DNA from: Aureisphaera sp963669405
Lineage (GTDB): Bacteria; Bacteroidota; Bacteroidia; Flavobacteriales; Flavobacteriaceae
DNA: 64,000 bases
Assembly (NCBI GenBank): GCA_963669405.2
Contig: CAXXHF010000002.1
Span: forward strand, 3,038,001 to 3,102,000
Direction: 5' to 3'
Part shown: positions 17,546-26,558 of the stretch, in pieces
How the letters are laid out: each line of letters starts with the position of its first letter
How positions within the stretch are numbered: the first letter of the stretch is position 1
Notes under the pieces: generated by a model
Told to the model about the DNA's origin: nothing
Database searches by the model: none
Seen by the model: only the letters and a program-made list of their open reading frames with translations
Position numbers and translations under genes: made by a program

Positions 17546-17923
17546 CTACTCAGAAACTTTTATCGTGATTTTGGCAATCATTACGGGACTACTATCTGGG
17601 CTTCCCAGTGGACCAGTCTCGGTTTGGATATGTACCCTGTCAGTACCAATGAAACCAGCTTGGGCCTGATATACATATTCAATATTGCCCGTTTCCGGAT
17701 TCTCCCTGAGTTCACTGGTTATAGCATTTTCTGCTTGAAAGATGATCGTGGTAAGTTCTGAATCTCCAAAAACCCCAATATCATAGGTAAGTGTTTCAGA
17801 ATTGGAAATTTCGGCAAGAGGTGTAAATATCAGCGTAGTTGATTTACCATCGTCGTCGTTAGAGCAACTAGCACCTACAAGAACAAAAGCGCAAATAAAA
17901 AGGAATTTCGTAATAGTTTTCAT
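17546..17923 (-). CDS. Small lipoprotein, unknown function
   Basis: 125 residues from the ATG at 17923; a longer in-frame start at 17956 would spoil the signal sequence. Lipobox cysteine at 20 (VGASCSNDDD); the Ser-Asn-Asp-Asp run after the cysteine matches the acidic pattern that sends Bacteroidota lipoproteins to the cell surface. The mature part is a single beta-rich domain. No family recognised. Confidence 0.65.
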   Translation of the reverse strand: MKTITKFLFICAFVLVGASCSNDDDGKSTTLIFTPLAEISNSETLTYDIGVFGDSELTTIIFQAENAITSELRENPETGNIEYVYQAQAGFIGTDRVHIQTETGPLGSPDSSPVMIAKITIKVSE

Positions 17924-18015
17924 AGTGTTTTTTCTTTTTTTAGCAGCAAAAATCATTCCTAAGGTAAGGATAAGACTCCTATAAAGATACGAAATTATGT
18001 CGTGGAACTTAAATC

Positions 18016-19074
18016 TTAAGATTTTTGCTCCTTGTTAAAATACACCAAGTAGTAGTACATCTGTTTTTCCTCGTCCCATCCTTTTTCCACAAATTTCTCA
18101 GCACTTTCGGGATTGATGAAATCCATCTTGATCTGGATATTGGTATCCAGTTCTATCACATTTTTTATCTTTTTCCGAGCCGCTGTTACTGCAGTATTGG
18201 CAATAGGGAAGGAGGTAAGATCCTCGATTTTGTATTTAGGAGCTTGTTCGGTTTTGTAGTGCTTAAATTCAGGAACGAGATCAGGATTGTCTATCACTTC
18301 GTTCACAAAGGCAGATTCTTCAAAAAGATCATTTTTAGCGAAGTGATTCACCGCTCGGTTCATGAATAACACTTCTTCTTTTTTGTCTTCGGCTGGCAAT
18401 ACCACATCCTTGGCAAAGTCCTGACAGAATTTCAAATATTTTTTGGTGAAGAAATTTTCATCTTCAAATGCTTCCACTCCTAGAAAACTCTCTAGCCAGT
18501 AACGCGCATCATAACGGTTGCTATCAACAGACAGTATCTTATAGCCTTCTTCTTTCTTCACATTAAAGATGAGGGCACCTTTGTCTAATTTGTTCAAATT
18601 GACTCCTTGTTGAAGGAAGGCATCCAATTGATTTTCTTTTTCTGAAAATTGTAGAAAGTCCTGTTTCAGTTCTGATTTAAAAATCCCAATCGCATCAACC
18701 CGTTCGTTATCAATCTGAAGGTTTTCCAGATAGGTAACGTATACTTCTCCACTTTTTATATGTGGGTGCATGGACTGATCAAACAGATGTTTAGAAATCT
18801 TCTTACTTACATCATGGATATCGTCAGGATTCTCGAAGACTTGAGTAACATAATTGTATAAATCGTGGAACTCCAAATCTGCATCATGGAAAAACTGAAA
18901 GTAGTTTTCTTCCTTGTCCCGAAAGGGTTTTAGGAAAAACTCTTTCATAAGGGGAGCCAGTTCGTCGTCCATTTCATAAGGATTAGCAGATAACAAAATA
19001 CCTTCATTTCTGCTTTTGTTTCCTACGCGATGAATGGAAAGCGAAGTAATATGGGTTCCGTATAGGTTGATCAT
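18016..19074 (-). CDS. Nucleoid-associated protein, NdpA/YejK family
   Basis: 352 residues, one domain over the full length. Typical features: N-terminal strand/helix INLYGTHITSLSIHRVGNK, a central helical part with GALIFNVKKEEGYKIL, and the C-terminal DTNIQIKMDF followed by YYLVYF. YejK-like proteins are found with the nucleoid, but their biochemical role is not settled. Cytoplasmic. The next gene in the same direction upstream has its own promoter, so co-transcription is possible (36-base gap). Confidence 0.8.
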   Translation of the reverse strand: MINLYGTHITSLSIHRVGNKSRNEGILLSANPYEMDDELAPLMKEFFLKPFRDKEENYFQFFHDADLEFHDLYNYVTQVFENPDDIHDVSKKISKHLFDQSMHPHIKSGEVYVTYLENLQIDNERVDAIGIFKSELKQDFLQFSEKENQLDAFLQQGVNLNKLDKGALIFNVKKEEGYKILSVDSNRYDARYWLESFLGVEAFEDENFFTKKYLKFCQDFAKDVVLPAEDKKEEVLFMNRAVNHFAKNDLFEESAFVNEVIDNPDLVPEFKHYKTEQAPKYKIEDLTSFPIANTAVTAARKKIKNVIELDTNIQIKMDFINPESAEKFVEKGWDEEKQMYYYLVYFNKEQKS

Positions 19075-19110
19075 TGGGTGGGTAGTTTATTCAATTAGTT
19101 ATATGAAGGG

Positions 19111-19623
19111 TTAGTTCCAGTTTTCATCAAAATCGAGGTTATCGTAATCTTCTGGATCTAAGTCATAATCCTCATCATTTTCATCATCGCCAGCATTATC
19201 TGCTACAAATTCTTTGTCTGGAGCTTCATCTGGAATTTGTCCATGGGCAAACATGAGGTTGGGATAAGTACGCCCTTCTTCATATTCAGCTATCTCCGCC
19301 AATTCTACCATAAATGTCCATAGATTGAAGAAATCATATACATAAATGAGTTTGGTTTGGTCTTTATTTACAACATCTTCCAAAAGAGTTTCGCTCATAA
19401 CCCTAACACTACCGGGTTCATCGCTCATATCGAATAACGCAATTTCTTCTCCTTGCTCCCAAAGGTCATTACTAATATAAAATGAAGCCATTTCCTGACC
19501 ACCAAAACCAAAAGATTGGGTAACGGTATTGTGAAGATCTTCCAGAGTATTGGATGCTTCTATCTCTATGTCCCGAAATACATCTTCATGGGTGTCTAAA
19601 ATAGCTCTAAATCTATAGATCAT
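19111..19623 (-). CDS. Plasmid pRiA4b ORF-3-like family protein
   Basis: 170 residues. The N-terminal 130 residues match the pRiA4b ORF-3 fold (YRFRAILDTHEDVFRDIEIEA, then SFGFGGQEMASFYIS and VYDFFNLWTFMVEL). The last 35 residues are strongly acidic (many Asp, Glu and Asn) and probably disordered. The family name comes from a plasmid, but members are common on chromosomes. Function unknown. Starts directly after a predicted TAnnTTTG promoter. Confidence 0.75.
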   Translation of the reverse strand: MIYRFRAILDTHEDVFRDIEIEASNTLEDLHNTVTQSFGFGGQEMASFYISNDLWEQGEEIALFDMSDEPGSVRVMSETLLEDVVNKDQTKLIYVYDFFNLWTFMVELAEIAEYEEGRTYPNLMFAHGQIPDEAPDKEFVADNAGDDENDEDYDLDPEDYDNLDFDENWN

Positions 19624-19642
19624 CTCGTAAAAATTAGGACGG

Positions 19643-19650
19643 CAAAGTTA
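19643..19650 (-). promoter_or_regulatory. Predicted -7 promoter element of the pRiA4b ORF-3-like gene
   Basis: On the minus strand TAACTTTG, exact TAnnTTTG match, 19 bases before the ATG. It lies between ctaA and this gene, so it probably starts a new transcript after the long glycan/tRNA operon. Confidence 0.5.
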
Positions 19651-19699
19651 CAATATATTCCTATTGAAAAGGTAGTGCGTATCGGTTTTTTACGTTGTG

Positions 19700-20713
19700 T
19701 TATTTGCTAAACCGATGCAAGGTGAAGGTCATAGCTGCCAACAGAAAAAATGCAACTACTTGGTGCATCACCCCTAGCCAAACGGGAACTTGCAATACCA
19801 AGGTCAATACTCCCAAAACAAATTGAACAAGCACCAGACTTACCAAAAGCTGTATTCCTTTTTTCTGAAATTGAGAAAGATTGTATTTTCTCCCTTTGTA
19901 AGCAATAACCCCAATAAGTATAACCACTATATAAGCTAGATAACGATGAACAAATTGAACCCCACTTTTTCCTTCCACAAAATTCTTCCAAACCGGTTCA
20001 TGCTCTATGGTAACGGTTTCATGAATGAGCTTTCCATCACTCATAAGAGGCCAATGATTATGAATCCATCCAGCATCCAGTCCTGCTACAAAGGCTCCAT
20101 AAATAATTTGAAGTAACAAAACTCCCATACCCCAACGAATCAGGTTGCGAAATCCTTTTTGAATGTCTTTTTTCTCTGGAAACATTAAATCCAGAGCAAC
20201 CCATAAGGTATAAGCAAAGGTGATGAAAGCTGTGGTGAGGTGCATGGCCAAACGGTAATGGCTCACATCTGGACGATCTACCAAACCACTCTTAACCATA
20301 TACCAGCCCAGAAAGCCTTGAAAAGCACCCAGTCCTAAAAGAATGATGCATTTTCGTATTGTAGATCTAGACAATTGCTTTCGGATTAAAAAGTAGAGGA
20401 AAGGAAGGAAAAATACTATGCCGATCAATCGGCCAATGACCCGGTGAATCCATTCCCAAAAGTAAATATCCTTAAACTCCGTTAGGGTAAAGTCATAATT
20501 GATCTTTTGATATTCTGGATATTGTTTATAGAGTTCGAAAGCCTCTTGCCATTCAGCATCATTCATAGGGGGAATGGTGCCAGAAATAAGTTTGTAATTA
20601 GAGATGGAAAGACCAGAGTGGGTAAGACGGGTAATGCCACCTACTACAACCATAATAAAGATTAATACACACCCAGTTAATAGCCAGTAGATTACTTTTT
20701 TGTGGTCTTTCAT
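19700..20713 (-). CDS. ctaA: Heme A synthase, COX15/CtaA family
   Basis: 337 residues with eight hydrophobic helices. Converts heme O to heme A for cytochrome oxidase, in the cytoplasmic membrane. The family start GGITRLTHSGLSI is present, and the four conserved heme-ligand histidine regions are visible: WEWIHRVIGR, HYRLAMHLTTAF, QFVHRYLAY and GVMHQVVA. Larger periplasmic loop between helices 1 and 2, as in other Bacteroidota. It begins 6 bases after the cca stop and is the last gene of the long leftward operon. No cox genes are nearby. Confidence 0.92.
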   Translation of the reverse strand: MKDHKKVIYWLLTGCVLIFIMVVVGGITRLTHSGLSISNYKLISGTIPPMNDAEWQEAFELYKQYPEYQKINYDFTLTEFKDIYFWEWIHRVIGRLIGIVFFLPFLYFLIRKQLSRSTIRKCIILLGLGAFQGFLGWYMVKSGLVDRPDVSHYRLAMHLTTAFITFAYTLWVALDLMFPEKKDIQKGFRNLIRWGMGVLLLQIIYGAFVAGLDAGWIHNHWPLMSDGKLIHETVTIEHEPVWKNFVEGKSGVQFVHRYLAYIVVILIGVIAYKGRKYNLSQFQKKGIQLLVSLVLVQFVLGVLTLVLQVPVWLGVMHQVVAFFLLAAMTFTLHRFSK

Positions 20714-20719
20714 AGTGGT

Positions 20720-22144
20720 TTAGACTTCTTTTAATCCAATTTCGAGTCCTTTTTTGAGCATATATTCTCTTGCTGCCTCGTACTCGTTTGGAATTTCACC
20801 TTCAAGGATAGCTTCCTTAATGGCTTCTTTTATGGTGCCAATCTCACGGCAAGGTTTCAATCCAAAGGTCTTCATGATTTCTTCTCCAGTGACAGGCGGT
20901 TGAAAATTTCGGACCCGGTCGCGTTCTTCTACCTCTTTTATTTTCTGTCTAACCAACTTAAAGTTGTTGTGGTATTTTTTGAAACGATTTGGATTTTTGG
21001 TGGTAATATCAGCCTCACAAAGTGTCATAAGATCTTCTACATAGTCACCAGCATCAAATACCAATCGTCGTACCGCACTATCAGTGACATCGGTTGCCAA
21101 AACAATGGGGCGGGAACTCATAAGTACCATTTTTTGCACAAATTTCATCTTTTCATTTAGAGGCATTTTAAGACGCTTAAAAAGCTTGTAGACCATCTTT
21201 GAACCTACAAATTCATGCCCGTGAAAGGTCCATCCATTACGTTTGTCAAAACGTTTAGTAGGTGCTTTACCTATGTCATGAAGCAAGGCAGCCCATCGCA
21301 ACCAAAGGTTGTCTGTAGTATGGGCAATGTTATCTACCACTTCTAACGTATGCCAGAAGTTGTCTTTGTGTCGTTGCCCTTCTTTTTCTTCAATCCCTTT
21401 TAAGGCAATAAGTTCTGGGAATATATAAGGTAACAGACCCGTGTTGTGCAACAATGTAAACCCGATGGAAGGAACTGGTGCTGCTAAGATTTTATGGATT
21501 TCATCTACAATTCGTTCTCGAGAAATAATCTTTATACGATCGGCATTGCGTGAAATAGCTTCTAGGGATTCCTTTTCAATGTGAAAATTAAGTTGAGTGG
21601 CAAATCTTATAGCGCGTAACATTCTTAGAGGGTCGTCACTATAAGTAATATCAGGATCTAAAGGGGTTCGGATACATTTGTTCTCCAAATCTTCTACGCC
21701 ATTAAATGGATCTAAAAGAGTCCCGTAATCTTTAGCATTCAGGCTAATTGCCAAAGCATTAATAGTAAAATCCCTTCGGTTCTGGTCATCTTCCAAAGTG
21801 CCTCCTTCTACGGCTGGATTACGACTGTTTTCTTGATAGCTTTCTTTTCGAGCACCAACAAATTCCAACTCAATATCTTGGTTTTTGAGCATGGCCGTAC
21901 CATAATTTTTAAAAATAGATACTTTGGGCTTGTTAGGAAGCAGTGAAGAGACTTGTTTGGCTAAATCGATACCACTACCAATGGCCACAACATCTACATC
22001 TTTGGCATTTCCCCGTTTCAGGATATAATCCCTCACAAACCCTCCAATAACATAACAGTCTACTTTTTGAATGGAAGCAGCTTGTGATATCGTATTGAAA
22101 ATGGGGTGTTGAAGTGCGCTTTTATAATTGGGAATTGTAGACAT
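20720..22144 (-). CDS. cca: CCA-adding tRNA nucleotidyltransferase with HD domain
   Basis: 474 residues. Adds or repairs the 3' CCA end of tRNAs. Class II nucleotidyltransferase head with GGFVRDYIL and the DVD metal ligands (about 54-56), then RRDFTINAL and the ERI..E template region, then an HD phosphohydrolase domain (HTLEVVDNIA, LLHDIGK). The tail is helical and basic. The ATG overlaps the tsaC stop by one base, so translation is coupled with the other tRNA-maturation gene of this operon. Confidence 0.93.
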   Translation of the reverse strand: MSTIPNYKSALQHPIFNTISQAASIQKVDCYVIGGFVRDYILKRGNAKDVDVVAIGSGIDLAKQVSSLLPNKPKVSIFKNYGTAMLKNQDIELEFVGARKESYQENSRNPAVEGGTLEDDQNRRDFTINALAISLNAKDYGTLLDPFNGVEDLENKCIRTPLDPDITYSDDPLRMLRAIRFATQLNFHIEKESLEAISRNADRIKIISRERIVDEIHKILAAPVPSIGFTLLHNTGLLPYIFPELIALKGIEEKEGQRHKDNFWHTLEVVDNIAHTTDNLWLRWAALLHDIGKAPTKRFDKRNGWTFHGHEFVGSKMVYKLFKRLKMPLNEKMKFVQKMVLMSSRPIVLATDVTDSAVRRLVFDAGDYVEDLMTLCEADITTKNPNRFKKYHNNFKLVRQKIKEVEERDRVRNFQPPVTGEEIMKTFGLKPCREIGTIKEAIKEAILEGEIPNEYEAAREYMLKKGLEIGLKEV

Positions 22145-22704
22145 TAATCTCTGATAACCTTGACCGTTCCGTCGTTTTTCAATTTAATGATAGCTGACGG
22201 TTTTGCGGGTTTTTTATTCGTGTGCAAATTTACGACATAGTCCACGCCTTCCAAAATCTCGGGGCTTATTTCTTTGAAGGTAGCAGGTGTTTTCTCTCCA
22301 CTTATATTGGCTGAGGTTGAAACCAAGGGTCTACGAAATTTTCGAAGCAAGCTGCGGCAAAATTCATCTTTGGTTACCCGTATAGCCAACGAATTGTCAT
22401 CGGCAATTAAATTTTCGGCTACCCGTATAGGTTTGTCGTAAATGATCGATGTAGGTTTTACGGCGTATTTTAGAATATCGTAAGCTACTTCAGGTACGTC
22501 TTCCACATATTGGTTCAGCATTTTAAAATCACTTACCAAACAGATGAGGGCCTTGCTTTCGGCTCTTTTCTTCAATTCATACACCGCTTCTACCGCTTCT
22601 TCATTGGTGGCATCGCAACCAATGCCCCAAACCGTTTCGGTAGGATATAAAATAAGTCCGCCTTTTTTAAGTATTGAAATTGCTTTTTGAATTTCTTCTC
22701 GCAT
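22144..22704 (-). CDS. tsaC: L-threonylcarbamoyladenylate synthase (TsaC/YrdC family)
   Basis: 186 residues, the short TsaC type without the Sua5 extension. Makes threonylcarbamoyl-AMP from Thr, bicarbonate and ATP for the t6A37 modification of ANN-decoding tRNAs. Typical motifs: GGLILYPTETVWGIGCDA, KKRAESKAL and PLVSTSANISGE. Sits in a tight operon with glycosyltransferases upstream (9-base gap) and cca downstream (1-base overlap). Confidence 0.93.
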   Translation of the reverse strand: MREEIQKAISILKKGGLILYPTETVWGIGCDATNEEAVEAVYELKKRAESKALICLVSDFKMLNQYVEDVPEVAYDILKYAVKPTSIIYDKPIRVAENLIADDNSLAIRVTKDEFCRSLLRKFRRPLVSTSANISGEKTPATFKEISPEILEGVDYVVNLHTNKKPAKPSAIIKLKNDGTVKVIRD

Positions 22705-22713
22705 ACAGATCTT

Positions 22714-23757
22714 TTAATTTGAATCTCCAAAGATAAGCCGTAAATAGTTTTGTTTCTGAAATTCGAATTGCCATTTGGGATTTTGGTAGAAGGATTTTTT
22801 TGTTTTTTCTAGCGTGTTGAATAGATTTCCCACTTCTAGATAATCATAGAAAATGGCATTTTCCTGAAAATCGGTGATGTCGTTAAACGATTGTTCCATC
22901 AATAAGGGGATACGATAACCAAAGGCCAAATTGTAACTTCCAGATATCTTGTACTTTCTAAAGCGTTCAAAGAAAGCATTGTTGGGATGTATGAGTGGCA
23001 TGATGTAATCACTGTTTCGGATGTAGTCATAGAACAACTCATTAGAAACAAAAGCATCAAAAAACACAAAATTATTGGCAGAAGGATACCCTTTTGCTTT
23101 CTCAACAAATTTTGCTGCTTCTTCATTTTCTGGTCTACCCAAGAAAATGATTTTTACATGGTTGGGCAGTATCCAGTTTTTGAAGATGCTATAATCCCTT
23201 TTATTCATGGAAATAACCCCAGGGACGGTAATCCATACTTCCCCGTTTGGTTTTTGCAACAAACTGGGATATGCTGGAAAGAATATGGGGTAATAACTTC
23301 CCACCTTTTTTGAGGTCAGTTTTTCCTTTGCTATGTTTTCGGAAACAAAGTCATTAAGGGTAAGATAGGTGTCAATTTGTTTGGTTACCTTTTTTTGTTT
23401 TGCTTTTTCAAATAGATTGTGTGCATTGTGAAGTGTTCCTACCAATTTTATACGCTTTGGAAAAGGAAAGGAAATCAATTTCACAATATTACTCTCGGCA
23501 CTGTTAAAAATAACCACGGAAAACACTCCTGTTACAATTTTTCGCCAAGTACGATACCAGCTCTTATATTTCTTCCATTTGGATGATAGATCCAAATAAA
23601 CAATTTCATGAACATCGGAAAGCGAATCTACCCTGGGCTTTAATGCACTGTGACAGAACAAAGTCACCTCTGTGTTGGGATCTTTCAGATACTGAATCTG
23701 GCTGTGCAGACATTCGTCATGAAAATCACCAGCTTCTATGAGGGCAACCTTACGCAT
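22714..23757 (-). CDS. GT-B-fold glycosyltransferase-like protein
   Basis: 347 residues. The two-domain pattern of a GT-B glycosyltransferase: N-terminal VALIEAGDFHDECLHSQI and KRIKLVGTLHNAHN, C-terminal KIIFLGRP and a short acceptor/donor region (FFERFRKYKISGSYNLAFGY) like that of GT4-type enzymes. The canonical EX7E motif is not clear, so the donor sugar is unknown. Overlaps the next upstream gene by 8 bases. Cytoplasmic face, probably LPS or surface-glycan assembly. Confidence 0.6.
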   Translation of the reverse strand: MRKVALIEAGDFHDECLHSQIQYLKDPNTEVTLFCHSALKPRVDSLSDVHEIVYLDLSSKWKKYKSWYRTWRKIVTGVFSVVIFNSAESNIVKLISFPFPKRIKLVGTLHNAHNLFEKAKQKKVTKQIDTYLTLNDFVSENIAKEKLTSKKVGSYYPIFFPAYPSLLQKPNGEVWITVPGVISMNKRDYSIFKNWILPNHVKIIFLGRPENEEAAKFVEKAKGYPSANNFVFFDAFVSNELFYDYIRNSDYIMPLIHPNNAFFERFRKYKISGSYNLAFGYRIPLLMEQSFNDITDFQENAIFYDYLEVGNLFNTLEKTKKSFYQNPKWQFEFQKQNYLRLIFGDSN

Positions 23758-24682
23758 CTAGGGTGGATTGTTTGTGTTTTAATGAATGGGCAAGGGGCAT
23801 CCCTGTCAACATGAGTTTGAAAAGAGGCCAGTATTTGGGTTTAAATAACGCAGAGAAAAAGTAGCGAATACAGAAGTATATCTGCACAACTTTAAACCAG
23901 AGCCACCCAAAATGCTTTCGTATATAATAGAAAAGGGAGATCTTCTGTTCAATCTTCATGGTGATGTTGTTACTGGAACTGGCGCTTTCGTAATGAATGT
24001 ATTCCAATTGAGGGAGCAAATAGGCAACCTTCTGTTTTAGTTGTAATAATCTTCTGCTTAGATCACTTTCCTCATAGTAGAGAAATAGATTGGTGTCAAA
24101 ACCTCCGACGGCTGTAAAAGCCTCTGCATCTACAAACATAAAGGCTCCTTGTACATAATCAACCTTAAGTGGTTCACTGTAAGTCTTCTTTCTATTTGGA
24201 TAACGTTTTGGATTGATGAACTCCAAGAATCCTCTTTTTAAGATCTCTCTAGCTGGGGAAGCAAAATGATCTATAGTTCTTCTAAAACCTCCATCGTGAT
24301 CCAACATTTGCGGGGAACACATACCCACTTTGGGGTTGGTTTCCATAAATTGAAACAGTTGTTTCAGGGTATTAGGACTTACCATTAAGGTGTCGTTGTT
24401 GATGAATGCATAGTATCGGCAGGGCTTGGCATTTTCAACACCAATCATATTTCCACCACCAAAACCAGTATTAAGAAGACTTCGTACAAGGGTTACTTTG
24501 GGAGAATCTATTTTTTCCAAACCTTCCTTTAAAAATAGATACTTGTCATAAGCCGAAGCATTGTCTATCACTACAATTTCAAAATCCAGATCATTTTGGG
24601 TATTTTCCAAGAGAGAAGCGACACATTGTAAAGTGTAATCACTGGAATTATAATTGATAAGGATGCAACTTACGTCTATCAT
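23750..24682 (-). CDS. Glycosyltransferase family 2 (rhamnosyltransferase-like)
   Basis: 310 residues. GT-A start VSCILINYNSSDYTLQCVASLL, DNAS at the nucleotide pocket, the metal-binding FINNDT in place of DxD, and EESDLSRRL as the catalytic ED motif. A C-terminal amphipathic helix pair (about 245-275) suits membrane association. The family includes WbbL-type rhamnosyltransferases. Overlaps both neighbours (8 and 4 bases), so it is part of a translationally coupled glycosyltransferase block. Confidence 0.82.
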   Translation of the reverse strand: MIDVSCILINYNSSDYTLQCVASLLENTQNDLDFEIVVIDNASAYDKYLFLKEGLEKIDSPKVTLVRSLLNTGFGGGNMIGVENAKPCRYYAFINNDTLMVSPNTLKQLFQFMETNPKVGMCSPQMLDHDGGFRRTIDHFASPAREILKRGFLEFINPKRYPNRKKTYSEPLKVDYVQGAFMFVDAEAFTAVGGFDTNLFLYYEESDLSRRLLQLKQKVAYLLPQLEYIHYESASSSNNITMKIEQKISLFYYIRKHFGWLWFKVVQIYFCIRYFFSALFKPKYWPLFKLMLTGMPLAHSLKHKQSTLDA

Positions 24683-25731
24683 AATTTAAAAATAGCCTGC
24701 CAACGTTTTGAAACGTTTTCAATAGTATATGCCTTAGATGCTTCTATGGCACGGTTCGATTTTTCCTCCGTAAATGAAGGGGTTTTCAATATACTAGCTA
24801 AAGTACCCGTAATTTTCCCTTCTTCAAATAAGTAGCCAAAACTTTCGTGAATGATTTCCTTTGGGCCACTATGACTGGAAGCTATAGGGAGGGTTCCTTG
24901 AGACATGGCTTCTATGATTATAATTCCGAAGAGTTCTTCCCACTTTGAAGTTTTTTTCGAATTCAACACCAAATATTCATGGATGCTCAGTTCTTTTTTT
25001 AACGCTTCCTTTCCAGAAACATAACCCTTACATATAATGTTGGAATGTTCATTTGCATAGCTTTGGACTTCTGGCTCCATTTTACCATCCCCGATGATTG
25101 TAAGTATTGCCGAAGGGTTTTCAGCAAAAAACTCCAATAATTCCTGAATTCCTTTTTCGGGCGTGAGTCTTCCTATATAGATAAAGCTGTTGGGTTTGCG
25201 TTCTTGAATGTTTCTTTCAGCAAAATCAGGATGCAGGGAATGATGTACAACACTTATACTGCTATCGGGAATTCGATAATTTGATGTTAGCTGTTCTTTT
25301 CCTTGCTGATTTACGGCAAAAATGTGTTCGCAATGTACTTCCAAAAAGGATTTCCATACTTGCATCACCTTTGGGTTGTTCTTCTTCTTTTTGGGGTGAA
25401 AGCTTCCATCCCAATAGGTCCAAGAGGTGTGATAATATAATTGTTGTTTTTTCAGTAAAGGCAAAAGGGATTTTAATTTGGGATCGAAAGGCGCAATACC
25501 CAAAACTACTTTTTTGTTCTTGCCAAACAATAGCGATAGCATAAATAGGGCATTGGTAAACTGCTTCCAAACCTGCTTCCATCGTCCTCTAATGATTCCT
25601 TTGTAAAACTTACTGAGAATAGAGAATTCGCGGTAAGCTAATTTATATCCATGTTGCTTTGCCAAATAGCTCAATGCATAATAATGGCTGGGAGCTCCGT
25701 TTTTGTGCAGTACGTAGATTGTTTTTGGCAT
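24679..25731 (-). CDS. Glycosyltransferase family 4
   Basis: 350 residues, GT-B fold. The donor-binding domain is clear: NSFIYIGRLTPEKGIQELLEF, GDGKMEPE and the EX7E motif in EELFGIIIIEAMSQG, whose glutamates contact the nucleotide sugar. The N-terminal domain starts IYVLHKNGAPSHY. Acceptor unknown; probably LPS core or O-chain. 6-base gap to the upstream GT2 gene and a 4-base overlap with the next. Confidence 0.88.
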   Translation of the reverse strand: MPKTIYVLHKNGAPSHYYALSYLAKQHGYKLAYREFSILSKFYKGIIRGRWKQVWKQFTNALFMLSLLFGKNKKVVLGIAPFDPKLKSLLPLLKKQQLYYHTSWTYWDGSFHPKKKKNNPKVMQVWKSFLEVHCEHIFAVNQQGKEQLTSNYRIPDSSISVVHHSLHPDFAERNIQERKPNSFIYIGRLTPEKGIQELLEFFAENPSAILTIIGDGKMEPEVQSYANEHSNIICKGYVSGKEALKKELSIHEYLVLNSKKTSKWEELFGIIIIEAMSQGTLPIASSHSGPKEIIHESFGYLFEEGKITGTLASILKTPSFTEEKSNRAIEASKAYTIENVSKRWQAIFKL

Positions 25732-25737
25732 GGAACA

Positions 25738-26499
25738 TTAGTTAATCTTACGGTACAGTAACCAAAGGTTAACATATCGTTTAAACACAGAAAAAGCATT
25801 GATATAGGCTAAGATAAACCCTTCTTTGCCATCTAAGATTCCCAATCGAAGTAAATATTGATGCCAAAACCGATAGAAAGGACGGAAGAGAAAATGATAG
25901 AACTTAGGTTTTTTCTTTTTTTCGTATAACCTACGGGCTTGTAGGGCACTATACCTATGTAGTTTGCCCGTATAATCATCTAAGCTTTTGTAGGTATGAT
26001 GTGGAAGCCTGGATTTTAATTTTGCCGTTGTTCCAGATACATCCAAGGTCTCGTGAACCAAGTTTCCATTGTACTTACAGTGTGACTTTTTAAAAACCCG
26101 GACCACCCAATCGGTCTGGAAACCACTGTATTTTATTCGTTTCCCCATGAAATGCAATTGCCGTTTTACACTGTAGGCGTCTGCTCTTGGGTTTTTAAGC
26201 ACGTTTTGGATTTCTTGGGCAAGTACTTCTGTGATTTCCTCATCGGGGTCAAAAAACAGAACCCATTCATGAGAGGCTTGAGCAATAGCAAAGTTCTTCT
26301 GTTCGCTGAAATTATCGAATTTACGCTGAACTAATTTCACCTTATCATACTGTGAGGCTAAGGCAATGGTATTGTCTGTGCTGTAGGAATCTACAATAAT
26401 GATTTCATCCACAAAATGGAGACTTTTAATGAAGGCTTCTATCACACTACCCTCATTTAAAGTAATGGCTAACGCACTAATTTTTGTATCCTGCTCCAA
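25738..26499 (-). CDS. Glycosyltransferase family 2, LPS core glucosyltransferase-like (WaaE/KdtX type)
   Basis: 253 residues. Starts with ISALAITLNEGSVIEAFIKSL and carries DSYSTDNT and FDPDEEI (the DxD equivalent), then the LPS-core-type middle FMGKRIKYSGFQTDWVVRVF and a C-terminal helix with the FHYLFRPFYRF-like pattern. WaaE/KdtX enzymes add beta-1,4-glucose to heptose I. First gene of the long leftward operon; diverges from the polysaccharide deacetylase gene. A paralogue lies on the other side of the deacetylase (27260-27997). Confidence 0.85.
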   Translation of the reverse strand: MEQDTKISALAITLNEGSVIEAFIKSLHFVDEIIIVDSYSTDNTIALASQYDKVKLVQRKFDNFSEQKNFAIAQASHEWVLFFDPDEEITEVLAQEIQNVLKNPRADAYSVKRQLHFMGKRIKYSGFQTDWVVRVFKKSHCKYNGNLVHETLDVSGTTAKLKSRLPHHTYKSLDDYTGKLHRYSALQARRLYEKKKKPKFYHFLFRPFYRFWHQYLLRLGILDGKEGFILAYINAFSVFKRYVNLWLLYRKIN

Positions 26500-26558
26500 A
26501 AGTGGCTTTTAATTTGGGTAAAAGTAATAATTTTACAAGGATTACGATTTGATAAACA

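Noticed and set aside
19111..19623. Plasmid or IS origin suggested by the pRiA4b ORF-3 family name
   Set aside because: No transposase, inverted repeats or plasmid genes lie nearby; the gene sits among core chromosomal genes and the family is common on chromosomes.
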